Shown: positions 8,168 to 17,683 of the stretch, in pieces
Layout: the number at the start of each line of letters is the position of its first letter
Numbering within the stretch: the stretch's first letter is position 1
Assembly: GCA_944321525.1 (NCBI GenBank)
Contig: CALULQ010000001.1
Coordinates: 114,700 to 178,699 of the forward strand
Length of the DNA stretch: 64,000 nt
Source of the DNA: an uncultured Paraprevotella sp.
Lineage (GTDB): Bacteria; Bacteroidota; Bacteroidia; Bacteroidales; Bacteroidaceae
Reading direction: 5' to 3'
Notes under the pieces: generated by a model
Seen by the model: only the letters and a program-made list of their open reading frames with translations
Database searches by the model: none
What the model was told of the DNA's origin: nothing
Program-made: the position numbers and the translations under genes

Positions 8168-10744
8168 TTAGTTGGCGAATAAGCGTTCGATGAGCAGAAT
8201 CTGATAGTCATAGAAGTCCCGTGTGGAACCGGTGGCGGAACCGCGTCGTGCCTTGTAGAGGCGCAGCACCTCGCGCAGTCGGCCCGTCATGAGCGCGCCC
8301 ATGCGGTCTTTCGTCAGCGTGGGCAGGCCGAAGTTGATGCGGGCGAAAGACGTGCCGTCGGGGCCCAGCGCGCAGCATCCGGGCCATGCGTCGGTTTCCG
8401 TGTCCTCCCATGCGCTCATGGCGTCCTCCTCCGTGAGGGCGGACGACGAAGCCTTGGTTGCGGTGGCCAGCCCCGAGTTGTTCATCATGAGCGTGATGGC
8501 CGTGCCTTGCAGTTTCTGTTCGACGTCCGTGAGCCGTCCGGCCGTGGGCGCCTTGAAGAGGGCCTCGGTCAGGTCGTCCATGTAGTCGTCCAGCACGTAG
8601 TTTTGCTGCGGGTCCACTTGTCCGCCCTCTTGTATGCGGTAGAGCACGGCCGCGTTCATCAGTCCGCTTGTTATGGTGGACAGCAGTTTGTCGTTTGCGT
8701 TCAGGTTGATTTCCAGTTTCCCGATGAGGTCTTTGTCGGTGAGCCAGTCGCCGTAGGTGCGGGCCTGTTCGAGCAGCCAGAGCATGGCCTCACGCTGTTT
8801 CTCGCGGCTGATGTAGTGCTTCGAAGTGGCCTTGCCGTCGCCTTGCCGCACTTCCTCGTAGCGGATGCCTCCGATGTAAGGGAGCACGTGGCGCAGGTAG
8901 CGCGTGTATTGGTTCACGATTTCCATGTACATGTTCTCCATTCCGTCGTAGCGTTCTCCGCGGTCCATGTTCCATTCCTCAAGGTTCTGCATCAGGATTT
9001 TCAGGTTGCTGATGCCGTAGTCTCCGGCTTTGATGTGGTCGTCGCCCAAATCTTCCGTCTGGTCCGTGGGGTCCACGGTGCCCAGGAGCTGCTGTGCGCC
9101 GAACTCATACTTCGGGTCGCCTTCGTGTTCGTTAATCCATGCGTCCAGCGTGGGCTTCTCGTCCAGCGGCGTCGTGGCGCCGGGGATGAGCCGGTAACCC
9201 CAGTTGATGGCATAGATGTCGTACACGCCCAGCACGGGCGGGGTGAGCTTCACTCCGCGCTCCACGTCGCCCGGTTGTGCCACGAAGTTGTTGCGGGCAT
9301 AGTCCATGATGCTGGGCGTGGTGCCATAGTGCTGTGTGAATGCTGGGTCGCGCAGCGAGTCGACAGGGAAGGCGTAGCTGGCCCCCATGTTGTGCATCAG
9401 GCCGAGGGTGTGTCCTATCTCGTGGGCGGCGGCATAGCGGATGGATTCACGCATCACGTCGTCGTCGAACACTTGTTTGCGTACCCGCGGGTCGACAGCC
9501 CCCGTCTGAACGAAGCGCCAGTTGTGGAGCAGTGAGAGGATGTTGTGGTACCAGATGACGTCGCCCGTGAGGATTTCTCCCGTCCGCGGGTCCACATGGC
9601 TCGGTCCCATGGCGTTGGCTGTGGGCGAGGCGGCATATTTGAAGCAGCTGAAGCGCATGTCGTCGGGGTCGAAGGTGGAGTCGTTCTCCGGATAGTCCTC
9701 GGCGCGTATGGCGTTTTTGAAGCCTGCGGCCTCAAAGGCGGTGTTCCAGTCCTCGATGCCCTGTTTGATGGCCGTGCGCCACTTCTCGGGGAAGGCGGAG
9801 TCCACGTAGAACACGATGGGCTTCTGCGGCTCCACCAGTTCGCCGCGGAAGTATCGTTCGCGGTCTTCTTCCCGCGGTTCCAGCCGCCAGCGGTGAATGA
9901 ACGTGCGGAGCTTCACGCCGTCGTGTTCGGAAGAGTAGATGCTCTTGTCGCCGTAGAAGTAACCTACTCGGTTGTCCTGCAAGCGCATGGGCATGGGGTC
10001 TTCGGGCAGGACGAAGAGCGAGCGGTGCATCACGAGCGAGTAGGGCTGGTTCAGCGGCGAGAGGCTGAACGAGAGCCGGCTTTTTATCTCGATGTTCCCG
10101 GGGAAGGCCTTGGCCGACATGATGCCCGAGGCGTCGGCCACGAACGTGCCCTTCAGCCCGCTGCCTCCGCCCAGCAGTTTGGCCACCGGGTTGTCGGGCT
10201 TGATGGGGCTGATGCACTTTTCATTGGCTCCGAAGAAGGCCGTGACGTCGATCACCACGTTCTTCCCGTTGTGAGCCGCGATTTTGAATCCTTTCAAGAT
10301 GGGGTCATAGAAGTTCCGCTCGAACGAGGAGCGGATGGGGTCGGTGCCCGCCACGTAGTCGGCGCTCTGCACCTGATGGATATACACGTTGCGCTCGTCC
10401 TTGCTCAGTCGGATAAGCAGCGGTGTGGTGGCCATTTCTCCTGCCACGTAGTCGCGTGTGTTGCTTGTTGCGGCCACGCGGTTGGCCAATATGTAGCTTC
10501 GGCTGAAGGCCGAGTCGGGGATTTCAAAGTAGAGTTTGCCTTCCTTGGCATTGTAGTGGGTGGTGAAGAGTCCCTTTTGCGTTGTCGCGTCTTTCGTCAC
10601 CTTTTTGTAGTCGGCATTCACGGAGTCTTTTGCGAGCGCCGCGATGGCCGGAGCCTTTTTTTTGTTTCTCCTTTTGGCATCTGCCTGCGGGCAGGCCATC
10701 ATGGCCGCCAGCGCGAAGAGCAACAGTCCTGTAGTTTTTCTCAT
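8168..10744 (-). CDS. Secreted zinc metalloprotease (DUF5117/DUF5118/DUF4953 type)
   Basis: The 858-residue protein has a signal peptide (about residues 1-23). It carries a metzincin-type zinc motif HEIGHTLGLMH at about residues 441-451, followed by NMGAS and, further on, PSIMDYARNN. The region before it (IVFYVDSAFPEKWRTAIKQGIEDWNTAFEAAGF) is typical of this large Bacteroidota protease family. The protein probably acts in the periplasm or at the cell surface. It is the first gene of the SusC-SusD-T9SS operon, which supports a role in cutting proteins whose fragments are then imported. The specificity is unknown. Confidence 0.9.
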   Translation of the reverse strand: MRKTTGLLLFALAAMMACPQADAKRRNKKKAPAIAALAKDSVNADYKKVTKDATTQKGLFTTHYNAKEGKLYFEIPDSAFSRSYILANRVAATSNTRDYVAGEMATTPLLIRLSKDERNVYIHQVQSADYVAGTDPIRSSFERNFYDPILKGFKIAAHNGKNVVIDVTAFFGANEKCISPIKPDNPVAKLLGGGSGLKGTFVADASGIMSAKAFPGNIEIKSRLSFSLSPLNQPYSLVMHRSLFVLPEDPMPMRLQDNRVGYFYGDKSIYSSEHDGVKLRTFIHRWRLEPREEDRERYFRGELVEPQKPIVFYVDSAFPEKWRTAIKQGIEDWNTAFEAAGFKNAIRAEDYPENDSTFDPDDMRFSCFKYAASPTANAMGPSHVDPRTGEILTGDVIWYHNILSLLHNWRFVQTGAVDPRVRKQVFDDDVMRESIRYAAAHEIGHTLGLMHNMGASYAFPVDSLRDPAFTQHYGTTPSIMDYARNNFVAQPGDVERGVKLTPPVLGVYDIYAINWGYRLIPGATTPLDEKPTLDAWINEHEGDPKYEFGAQQLLGTVDPTDQTEDLGDDHIKAGDYGISNLKILMQNLEEWNMDRGERYDGMENMYMEIVNQYTRYLRHVLPYIGGIRYEEVRQGDGKATSKHYISREKQREAMLWLLEQARTYGDWLTDKDLIGKLEINLNANDKLLSTITSGLMNAAVLYRIQEGGQVDPQQNYVLDDYMDDLTEALFKAPTAGRLTDVEQKLQGTAITLMMNNSGLATATKASSSALTEEDAMSAWEDTETDAWPGCCALGPDGTSFARINFGLPTLTKDRMGALMTGRLREVLRLYKARRGSATGSTRDFYDYQILLIERLFAN

Positions 10745-10787
10745 GATGTGTGAATTGTTTGTTTCGTTGTGGTTCTTGTTTCAGAAG

Positions 10788-10838
10788 GAACGGGCGGGGA
10801 AGCCGTCGGGCTGTGCCTGCGTGCTTCCCCGCCCGGAT
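10788..10838 (-). terminator. Hairpin between LRR gene and metalloprotease gene
   Basis: Arms CGGGCGGGGAAGC (10791-10803) and GCTTCCCCGCCCG (10823-10835) pair perfectly. On the minus strand it follows the stop codon of the leucine-rich-repeat gene and is trailed by a pyrimidine-rich stretch rather than a clean T-run. It may end or attenuate transcription into the protease operon. Confidence 0.6.
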
Positions 10839-10855
10839 ACGAGCAGTCTTTAGGA

Positions 10856-13800
10856 TCAGAAGGCGTTCACCTTGCGCGCTGTCCCATTCACGGAAACGAT
10901 GTACAGGCCCGGCTTCACGCTGAAGGTTGCACGGCCTTCAGCCGAATCCTGTCCGGCCACCTTGCGTCCGCTCAGGTCGTAGACTTCCACCCGGCTTCCG
11001 GCGGGCAGGTTGTCCGTCGTGATGGTGCCCTTTCCGCCGCGAATGGCGATGGTTGCCGTAGCGGTGCTTTCCACTCCGTCGCCGCCCTTCACGCTGATGG
11101 TCGTCGTGCGGAAGGCGTTCGCGCCGCTGAAGCTCGGGAACGCGGCCGTCTCCATGGTGCAGTAGACGGGCTGGCTTTGTGCTTTCAGGAATGTGAACTT
11201 CCCGCCGTCTTCGGTGTAATCCGTGCCGGCCACGAGGGTGGTTCCGTCTTCAGCATACCAAGTGTAGGTCGTGGCTTGCGGGCCGTCGGCCAGTCCGGTG
11301 AGGTTGTCCTGCGCCGAGAGGTCCAAGGTCTTGCCTGTTTCTATTTCCTCGTCCAGCTGCATGGCGGCCTGCGGGGCGTAGATGTAGTTGGTGGCGGTGG
11401 CAGCCGGCAAGTCGGCCGGTGTGAGGCGGTTGCCGCTGATGTTCACGGTGCGCGTCACGTTGCCGAACTTCACCTCTTCCAGTTGGTTGTTGTTGCAGAA
11501 GAAGAAGTCCAAGGCTTCGCATGCCGTCACGTCAATCTGCGTGAGCTGGTTGCCGGTGAGGCTGATGTATTCCAGTGCGGTGTTCCCCGTCAGGTCGATG
11601 TCAGAGAGCTGTCCGTTTTGCAGGTACAGGTCGGTCAACGCCGTGTTGGCCGAGAGGTCGATGCTGGTGATGGGGTTGTTGCTCAGTGCCAGGTAGGTCA
11701 GCGCCGTGTTGGCCGAGAGGTCGATGCCGTCGAGCGCCATGTTCTTGGCGTCGAGCCGTTCCAATGCCGTATTGGCCGAAAGGTCGAGTTCCGCGATGTC
11801 GTTGTTGTAGCATCCCAGTTTCTTCAGTGCCGCGTTCTGGCTGAGGTCCAAGGTGGACAAAGCGTTGGAGTACACGTTCAGTTCCAGCAAGTCCTTGGCG
11901 CCTGTCACGTCGATGGCCGTCACCTTGGCTTCATTCTGGGCAGGCGAGCAGTCGAAGTAGGCGATGCCTTCGCCATACACCTTGATGATGCCTTCGCCCG
12001 CGGGCACTCCCGTTGCGGTCGTGTTCGTTCCATACTCGTCGAGTTGGGCTATCTCTTCCGTCTCCACGAGGTTGCCGTCGCCCCAGTCGATTTGGAGCGT
12101 GTGTCCGGCCTCCGTCATGGCGAACACCAGGTTGCGCGTGTTGCCGTCGGGTGTCACGGTCAGCGTGATGGCCGGGGTGTCCACGGTGGCTCCTTCGGCG
12201 ATGGCGATGGCCGTGGTCTTGAATGCCTTGTCGCCTTCAAAGGCCGGGAATGCAGCGGTTGTCATGCTGCAATATACGGAGTCGGCCTGTGCTTTGAGGA
12301 AGGTGAACCGTCCGCCGTCGGCCGTATAGTCGGTGCCAGCTTCGAGCGTGTCACCCTTTAAGGTTATCCATGCGTAAGTCGTGGCTTGCGGAGCGTCGGC
12401 CAGTCCGGTGAGGTTGTCCTGTGCGGAGAGGTCGATGGTTTCGCCCACCTTGGCGGATTTCGCAATGGGCATGGCCGCCTGCGGGGCGTAGGTGTAGCGG
12501 CCGGAGACCACGGGCAGCGTGGCGGGCGTGAGAAGGTTTTGGCTGACGTTCACCGTGCCCGTCAGGTCGTTGACCTTCAGTTCCGTGATTTGGTTGCCCA
12601 TGCAGAGCAGGCTCTTGAGGGCATCGCAGCCCGTGACGTCCACGGTCGTGAGCTGGTTGTTGTTCAGGCTGGCGTAGGTCAGTTTGTCGTTGTTCGACAG
12701 GTCGATTTGCGTCAGCAGGTTGCCCAGGATGTAGATCTGCGTCAGTTCCGTGTTCTTGCTCAGGTCAATCTGTGTGAGCTTGCTGTTGTTCAGCTTGAGC
12801 GACGTGAGCGCCGTGTTGGCCGTCAGGTCGATGCTTTCCAGCTGCAGGTCGTTGGCTTCGAGCGTCTCGAGGGCTGTGTTGGCCTTGAGGTCGAGCTGCG
12901 TGAGCGGGTTGGTGCTGCAGATGAGGTCGGTGAGCTTGGTGTTCTTGCTCAGGTCGAGCTGCGTGAGGCTGTTGGTGTTGATGGTGAGTTCCGTCAGGTC
13001 GGGTGCGTTGGTCACGTCGAGCGCGGAGACTTGTGCGCCGTCCACGCGCGAGCTGCAGTCGAAGTAGTCGATGCCCTCGCCGTAGATTTTGATGTTTCCT
13101 TCGCCCACAGGGGTTCCCTTGACCTCGGTCCAGGTCCAGCCGTCCGTGTTGACGAGGATTTCTTCAGTTTCCACGAGGTTGCCGTCGCCCCAGTCGATTT
13201 GGAATTTGTGTCCGGCTTCGGTGGCTGCGAAAATCAGGGCGCGTTCATTGCCGTCCACTTCCACCGTCAGTGTGATGGCCGGCGTGCTTACGGTCGTTCC
13301 GTCCGTGATAGTGGCGGAAGTTGTCTTGAAAGCGTTGGCCCCGGTGAATTTGGGGAATGCGTCGGTGGTCATCACGCAGTATACGGGTGCGCTTTGCGCC
13401 TTGAGGAAGGTAAACCGTCCGCCTTCTTCCTCCGTGTAGTCTGTTCCGGCTTCGAGCGTGTTGCCGTCGGTCGTGATCCAAGTGTAAGTGGTCTTCTGTG
13501 CGGCGTCGGCCAGTCCGGTGATGTTGTCTTGTGCGGAGAGGTCCACGGTTTCACCCACCTTGATGGTCTCGGCGATGGGCATGTCGTTTTGCGGAGCGTA
13601 GGTGAAGGTCTTGCAGGGCAGTGCGGGGAGCGTGGCCAGCGTGAAGTTGTTCTTGGAGCAGTTCACGCTGGTTATCACGTTGTCGGCCTTCAGTTCCGTG
13701 AGCTGGTTGCCCATGCAGAACAGGCTCTTGAGGGCGTCGCAGCCCGTGACGTCCAGCGACGTGAGCTGGTTGTTGTTCAGACTGACGTAGGTCAGTTTGT

Positions 13801-14461
13801 CGTTGTTCGACAGGTCGATTTGTGTCAGCAGGTTGCCCAGGATGTAGATCTGCGTCAGCTCCGTGTTCTTGCTCAGGTCAATCTGCGTGAGCTTGCTGTT
13901 GTTCAGCTTGAGCGACGTGAGCGCCGTGTTGGCCGTCAGGTCAATGCTTTCCAGCTGCAGGTCGTTGGCCTCGAGCGTCTCAAGGGCGGTGTTGGCCTTG
14001 AGGTCGAGCTGCTTGAGCGGGTTGGTGCTGCAGATGAGGTCGGTGAGCTTGGTGTTCTTGCTCAGGTCGAGCTGCGTGAGGCTGTTGGTGTTGATGGTGA
14101 GTTCCGTCAGGTCGGGTGCGTTGGTCACGTCGAGCGCGGAGACTTGTGCGCCGTCCACGCGCGAGCTGCAGTCGAAGTAGTCGATGCCCTCGCCGTAGAT
14201 TTTGATGTTTCCTTCGCCCACAGGGGTTCCCTTGACCTCGGTCCAGGTCCAGCCGTCCGTGTTGACAAGGATTTCTTCAGTTTCCACGAGGTTGCCGTCG
14301 CCCCAGTCGATTTGGAACTTGTGCCCGGCTTCGGTGGCTGCGAAAATCAGGGTACGTTCATTGCCGTCCACCCCAACCGTCAGCGTGATGCTCGGGGCGG
14401 TTTGTGCTTGGGCTGCAAGGCCCAGCAAGGCAAACAGAAATAGGGATAGATACTTTTTCAT
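10856..14461 (-). CDS. Secreted leucine-rich-repeat (BspA-like) surface protein with T9SS domain
   Basis: The 1201-residue protein has a signal peptide ending AAQAQ (about residue 20), then three large units beginning near residues 24, 395 and 764. Each unit starts with an ITLTV...DGN beta segment and QIDWGDGNLVETEE, continues with roughly 21-residue leucine-rich repeats (for example LTQIDLSKNTELTQIYILGN) and closes with a YAPQ...LEAGTDYT segment. The C-terminus (about 1130-1201, with VEVYDLSGRKVAGQ and VKPGLYIVSVNG) is a T9SS sorting domain. Such proteins act in adhesion or surface binding in related bacteria; a specific ligand is not evident. Units 1 and 2 are nearly identical at the DNA level. 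A promoter lies about 125 bp upstream. Confidence 0.9.
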   Translation of the reverse strand: MKKYLSLFLFALLGLAAQAQTAPSITLTVGVDGNERTLIFAATEAGHKFQIDWGDGNLVETEEILVNTDGWTWTEVKGTPVGEGNIKIYGEGIDYFDCSSRVDGAQVSALDVTNAPDLTELTINTNSLTQLDLSKNTKLTDLICSTNPLKQLDLKANTALETLEANDLQLESIDLTANTALTSLKLNNSKLTQIDLSKNTELTQIYILGNLLTQIDLSNNDKLTYVSLNNNQLTSLDVTGCDALKSLFCMGNQLTELKADNVITSVNCSKNNFTLATLPALPCKTFTYAPQNDMPIAETIKVGETVDLSAQDNITGLADAAQKTTYTWITTDGNTLEAGTDYTEEEGGRFTFLKAQSAPVYCVMTTDAFPKFTGANAFKTTSATITDGTTVSTPAITLTVEVDGNERALIFAATEAGHKFQIDWGDGNLVETEEILVNTDGWTWTEVKGTPVGEGNIKIYGEGIDYFDCSSRVDGAQVSALDVTNAPDLTELTINTNSLTQLDLSKNTKLTDLICSTNPLTQLDLKANTALETLEANDLQLESIDLTANTALTSLKLNNSKLTQIDLSKNTELTQIYILGNLLTQIDLSNNDKLTYASLNNNQLTTVDVTGCDALKSLLCMGNQITELKVNDLTGTVNVSQNLLTPATLPVVSGRYTYAPQAAMPIAKSAKVGETIDLSAQDNLTGLADAPQATTYAWITLKGDTLEAGTDYTADGGRFTFLKAQADSVYCSMTTAAFPAFEGDKAFKTTAIAIAEGATVDTPAITLTVTPDGNTRNLVFAMTEAGHTLQIDWGDGNLVETEEIAQLDEYGTNTTATGVPAGEGIIKVYGEGIAYFDCSPAQNEAKVTAIDVTGAKDLLELNVYSNALSTLDLSQNAALKKLGCYNNDIAELDLSANTALERLDAKNMALDGIDLSANTALTYLALSNNPITSIDLSANTALTDLYLQNGQLSDIDLTGNTALEYISLTGNQLTQIDVTACEALDFFFCNNNQLEEVKFGNVTRTVNISGNRLTPADLPAATATNYIYAPQAAMQLDEEIETGKTLDLSAQDNLTGLADGPQATTYTWYAEDGTTLVAGTDYTEDGGKFTFLKAQSQPVYCTMETAAFPSFSGANAFRTTTISVKGGDGVESTATATIAIRGGKGTITTDNLPAGSRVEVYDLSGRKVAGQDSAEGRATFSVKPGLYIVSVNGTARKVNAF
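12170..14392 (-). repeat. Tandem intragenic duplication, offset 1113 bp
   Basis: Within the leucine-rich-repeat gene, unit 1 (about 14392-13280) and unit 2 (about 13279-12170) repeat with an offset of 1113 bp (371 codons). For example, the sequence starting CAGATGAGGTCGGTGAGC occurs at 12918 and 14031. The stretch 12690-13260 matches 13803-14373 with only scattered differences, while unit 3 (below 12172) is clearly diverged. Confidence 0.9.
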
Positions 14462-14585
14462 AAGCCTTTGTTTTTAATTAGAACTATATTCTTTTCTCTC
14501 ATTTTGTCCTTATTTGTCTGAGCGGACAATATTCGTTCTCCGTACAAGAGGGCGATTATGCGGCTTTGAAGTTATATAAAACCCT

Positions 14586-14616
14586 CAAAGGTAAGTAAAA
14601 GGGGAGTATTTGCAAA
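14586..14616 (-). promoter_or_regulatory. Bacteroidales-type promoter for the LRR gene
   Basis: On the minus strand TTTG (complement of 14613-14616) is followed after 19 bp by TACCTTTG (complement of 14586-14593), matching the -33 TTTG / -7 TAnnTTTG pattern. It implies a 5' leader of about 120 bases before the start codon at 14461. Confidence 0.75.
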
Positions 14617-14687
14617 GCAAATCAGGCTTTTTCTACCGACATTTTTTGCATTTCCGTCGATGGAATGCCTATTTTGCTTTGCAAAAT
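14607..14687. promoter_or_regulatory. Pair of palindromic sites overlapping the LRR promoter
   Basis: TATTTGCAAAGCAAAT (14607-14622) and ATTTTGCTTTGCAAAAT (14671-14687) share a 13-bp inverted core, with centres about 64 bp apart. The first overlaps the -33 element of the LRR promoter. They could be a paired operator or a long hairpin. The 467-bp divergent gap 14462-14928 holds these, the two promoters and no convincing gene. Confidence 0.5.
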
Positions 14688-14890
14688 GCTTGTTCATGCA
14701 TCTTTTTCCGTGTCGGGTTGCTTTCGGTGCTGTCAAACCTTTGGGCATGCCGTCCGTCGGGAGCGCCGTCCGGAATGTAAAAGTGTATGGAACGTGCGGC
14801 TTGTTTCCGCGCCGGGCGGGCTGTGTAGGTTTTGGAACCGGGCCCTGCAAAAAGGTGGGGAAAGCTGCAACGCCCTGTGGAAAAATGAAC

Positions 14891-14898
14891 TATCTTTG
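14891..14898 (+). promoter_or_regulatory. Promoter -7 element for the M6 protease gene
   Basis: TATCTTTG fits TAnnTTTG and lies 30 bp before the ATG at 14929. No clear TTTG -33 element is visible at the usual distance. Confidence 0.6.
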
Positions 14899-14928
14899 CC
14901 TTGACGAACATTTTAAAAACAGCATTTT

Positions 14929-17502
14929 ATGGCAAGACTTTACTCCTGTAGGTTCTTCTTCGTGCTCTTGTGCCTTTGCAGCCTGACGGCAGCACGGGCG
15001 GAGCAGTCAAAGGGCGAGCTGGACAACTTGGTTTGTTTCGTGCGCTTCTTGGGGGAGAACGATGATTCGGAAAGCTTCGAGATGACTTTTTCCGACTATG
15101 AACAGCTTTTCAACGACCCCGCGCCGGGGGCGAATTCTGTGTACAACTACTTCCGCGAGGCTTCCTACGGGCAACTCACCTGGAGGAGCAGTTTTTTTCC
15201 CGCCCCCGTGGACGGCAAAGTGGTGTCTTACCGTGCCCGCAACGAACGCGGCTACTATAAAGTGAAAGGCGAGATCAACACCATCGGCTATGAGGACGAG
15301 ACGGACAAGGCGGCCCGCGAACAGGCGCTGGTCCGCGAGATTGCGGAATACCTGTCCGGCGCATTGCCCGACGACGTGCGGCTCGATGCGGACGGCAACG
15401 GCATCATCGACAACCTCTGCATCGTGCTGAGCGGCCGTTCCGAACTGGGCAACAGCCATTTGTTGTGGCCCCATCGCTCCGACCTGGCACTGCCCGACGA
15501 GAAGGCCATATTTATAAAAGGAAAGAAACTCGTGGGCTACCTCATGGTGTTCGACGATGCCAACGGTTGGGCCTCGCTCGACCCTATTCCGCTCAACACC
15601 GGCGTGATTTGCCACGAGATGGCGCATTCGCTCGGCACGTATGACCTTTATCACGTGAACGACGACCTGAATCCCGTGGGCGTCTGGGACTTGATGTCCG
15701 ACAACCTCACCACGCCGCAACACATGTCGGCCTACACCAAGTGGAAGTATTGCGGCTGGCTGGACGAGATTCCCGAGATTTCGGAGCCGGGCACGTATAC
15801 GCTGAACCCCGTGGGAGGCGCCACGCCCGAAAACATCGCCTATAAAATCAAACCCGTGGGGCGCGATGAATACTTCGTGGTGGAATACCGGAAAAAGGAG
15901 GGGACGTTCGACAGCGGACTGCCGGAGTCGGGACTGATTGTCTACCGTGTCAATCCCGCTTACACGGGTGGCAATGTGAACTATAACGGGACGACCCGTC
16001 TGGACGAGATGTACATATTCCGCCCGGGCGGAACGACGAAGGCCGACGGCGACATCTCGAAAGCCGCTTTCAGCCAGGAGAGCGGGCGCACGGCTTTCGG
16101 CGGAGAGGCCGACGTGAAGCCGTTTTATAGCGACGGCACGACGGCACAGTTCGCCCTGACGAACATCTCGGCGTGCGGGGAGACGCTGTCGTTCGACCTG
16201 GTCAACCTCGGACACACGATTTCCCTCTCCGCCACGGAGGACGTGGTGATGGGCGGGGCCGCCGGCGAGAAACTGGAACTCACCGTGGAGGCCGACGTGG
16301 ACTGGACCGTTGCGGGAGTGCCCGACTGGTTGGCGTTGACGCCTTCGGCCGGAGAAGCCGGGGCGACCACCGTCACGCTGGAAGTCGTGGCCGAAAACGA
16401 GTCGGCGCAGGAGCGCGAGGCCGAACTGGTCTTCACCTCGCCTTCCGACGCGGCGGTGAAGGCCGTGCTGAAGGTGCGCCAGCAGTCCAACCTCATCTTG
16501 CCCCCGTCGGGACTGTCGGCCGAGGCGGACGCCGAGGGCCGCGTGGTGCTCCGCTGGGCTGCCCCGCAGGAGGGAGTTCCCGTGCTGGCCGACGGCTTCG
16601 AGGATACGGCCAACCCGAACGGGTGGACCATCGAGAACGCGCCGGGCGGACGGGGCTGGACGTGGCAGGAAGATGCCCGCAACTATGAGGCCTACGACGG
16701 CAATTACTCCATGTACATGAAGAGTGCGTGGGAAGACTTGCACCAGGACGAGCATCTGGTGTCGCCCGTCTTTGCCGGCGGCCGCACACTGACGTTCTAC
16801 AGCCGCTCCATTGCCCCGCAAAAGACGGTGAAGAACCAATACTATTATGTGGAAGTGAGCCGCAACGGCGGACAGACGTGGGACGTGGCCTACGACCTGA
16901 TGAAGGATTGCGACGCGGTCAACGAATGGACGAAGGTCACCATCGACCTTTCCGAATGGCAGTCGGATCAGATGCGCGTGGCCTTCCATGCCTACGACGA
17001 GACGAACGTGGGGCTGTCCTATTGGTGGCAAATAGACGACGTTTCCGTCTATCCGGCCGTGGAAGAGTCGCTGGTGAAGGGGTACGCCGTCTACCGCAAC
17101 GGGGTGAAGATCGGCACGGCCACGGACTGCACGTTCACCGACGAAGCGCCGCAAGCGGGTGAGAACGTCTACACCGTGCGGGCCACGGGCGAGTTCGGCG
17201 AGACGGCCGATGCCGACCCCGTCATGTTCATCTACGATCCGTCGGGCGTGGAGGCGGCAAAGGCCGGGATCGGCACGGAGGTGGCAGTCAGTGTGCACGG
17301 AGGCCGGCTCTATGTGCGTTCCGATGCGCCCTTGCGGCAGGTGCGCCTGGTGGCGATGGACGGCACGACGGCCGCCCTGTTCCGTCCGTCCGGCAATGCC
17401 TCCGCGTGCGATGTTTCGGCCTTGGGCCGCGGCGTGTATGCGGTAGTGTGCCAGACGGAAGAAGGCCGGGCCCTTCAGGTGAAGAAGTTAGTGTTAAAAT
17501 AA
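14929..17502 (+). CDS. Secreted M6-type metalloprotease, BACON and T9SS domains
   Basis: The 857-residue protein has a signal peptide (to about residue 24, TAARA), then an M6/immune-inhibitor-A-like catalytic domain with zinc motif HEMAHSLGTYD at residues 229-239. This is followed by a BACON-like beta domain (about 430-525, with VDWTVAGVPDWLALTPSAG), a jelly-roll or cleaved-adhesin-like domain (about 545-710, GFEDTANPNGWT to WWQIDDVSVYP), an Fn3-like segment (VKGYAVYRNGVKIGTAT) and a T9SS sorting domain at the end. It is likely secreted to the surface to degrade proteins. It stands alone between divergent and convergent neighbours and has its own promoter and terminator. Confidence 0.9.
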   Translation: MARLYSCRFFFVLLCLCSLTAARAEQSKGELDNLVCFVRFLGENDDSESFEMTFSDYEQLFNDPAPGANSVYNYFREASYGQLTWRSSFFPAPVDGKVVSYRARNERGYYKVKGEINTIGYEDETDKAAREQALVREIAEYLSGALPDDVRLDADGNGIIDNLCIVLSGRSELGNSHLLWPHRSDLALPDEKAIFIKGKKLVGYLMVFDDANGWASLDPIPLNTGVICHEMAHSLGTYDLYHVNDDLNPVGVWDLMSDNLTTPQHMSAYTKWKYCGWLDEIPEISEPGTYTLNPVGGATPENIAYKIKPVGRDEYFVVEYRKKEGTFDSGLPESGLIVYRVNPAYTGGNVNYNGTTRLDEMYIFRPGGTTKADGDISKAAFSQESGRTAFGGEADVKPFYSDGTTAQFALTNISACGETLSFDLVNLGHTISLSATEDVVMGGAAGEKLELTVEADVDWTVAGVPDWLALTPSAGEAGATTVTLEVVAENESAQEREAELVFTSPSDAAVKAVLKVRQQSNLILPPSGLSAEADAEGRVVLRWAAPQEGVPVLADGFEDTANPNGWTIENAPGGRGWTWQEDARNYEAYDGNYSMYMKSAWEDLHQDEHLVSPVFAGGRTLTFYSRSIAPQKTVKNQYYYVEVSRNGGQTWDVAYDLMKDCDAVNEWTKVTIDLSEWQSDQMRVAFHAYDETNVGLSYWWQIDDVSVYPAVEESLVKGYAVYRNGVKIGTATDCTFTDEAPQAGENVYTVRATGEFGETADADPVMFIYDPSGVEAAKAGIGTEVAVSVHGGRLYVRSDAPLRQVRLVAMDGTTAALFRPSGNASACDVSALGRGVYAVVCQTEEGRALQVKKLVLK

Positions 17503-17526
17503 AGCACTGTCAGAGACGCGGTGCGG

Positions 17527-17600
17527 AAGCCCCCGTCCGGAAAGCGGAGTTGCCCGTTGGGCGCCTGGCTTTCCGGATGGGGGCTTTGGTTTTTATTTTT
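17527..17600 (+). terminator. Intrinsic terminator after the M6 protease gene
   Basis: Long arms AAGCCCCCGTCCGGAAAGC and GCTTTCCGGATGGGGGCTT enclose a loop that can itself pair, followed by a T-rich tail to about 17600. Confidence 0.85.
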
Positions 17601-17683
17601 GATTGATTATCAGCGCAATGCAGGAACCGTGTTTCCGCCTTCGAGACGAAGACGGAAAACATGCCCGTCTTTTGAAGTCCGAT

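Noticed and set aside
12386..14443. Long plus-strand frame opposite the LRR gene
   Set aside because: Repetitive only because the real gene on the other strand is repetitive; residues are not those of a folded protein.
14572..14850. Possible 92-residue minus-strand gene in the divergent gap
   Set aside because: It overlaps the inverted repeats and the M6 promoter region, has no recognisable features and no promoter of its own.
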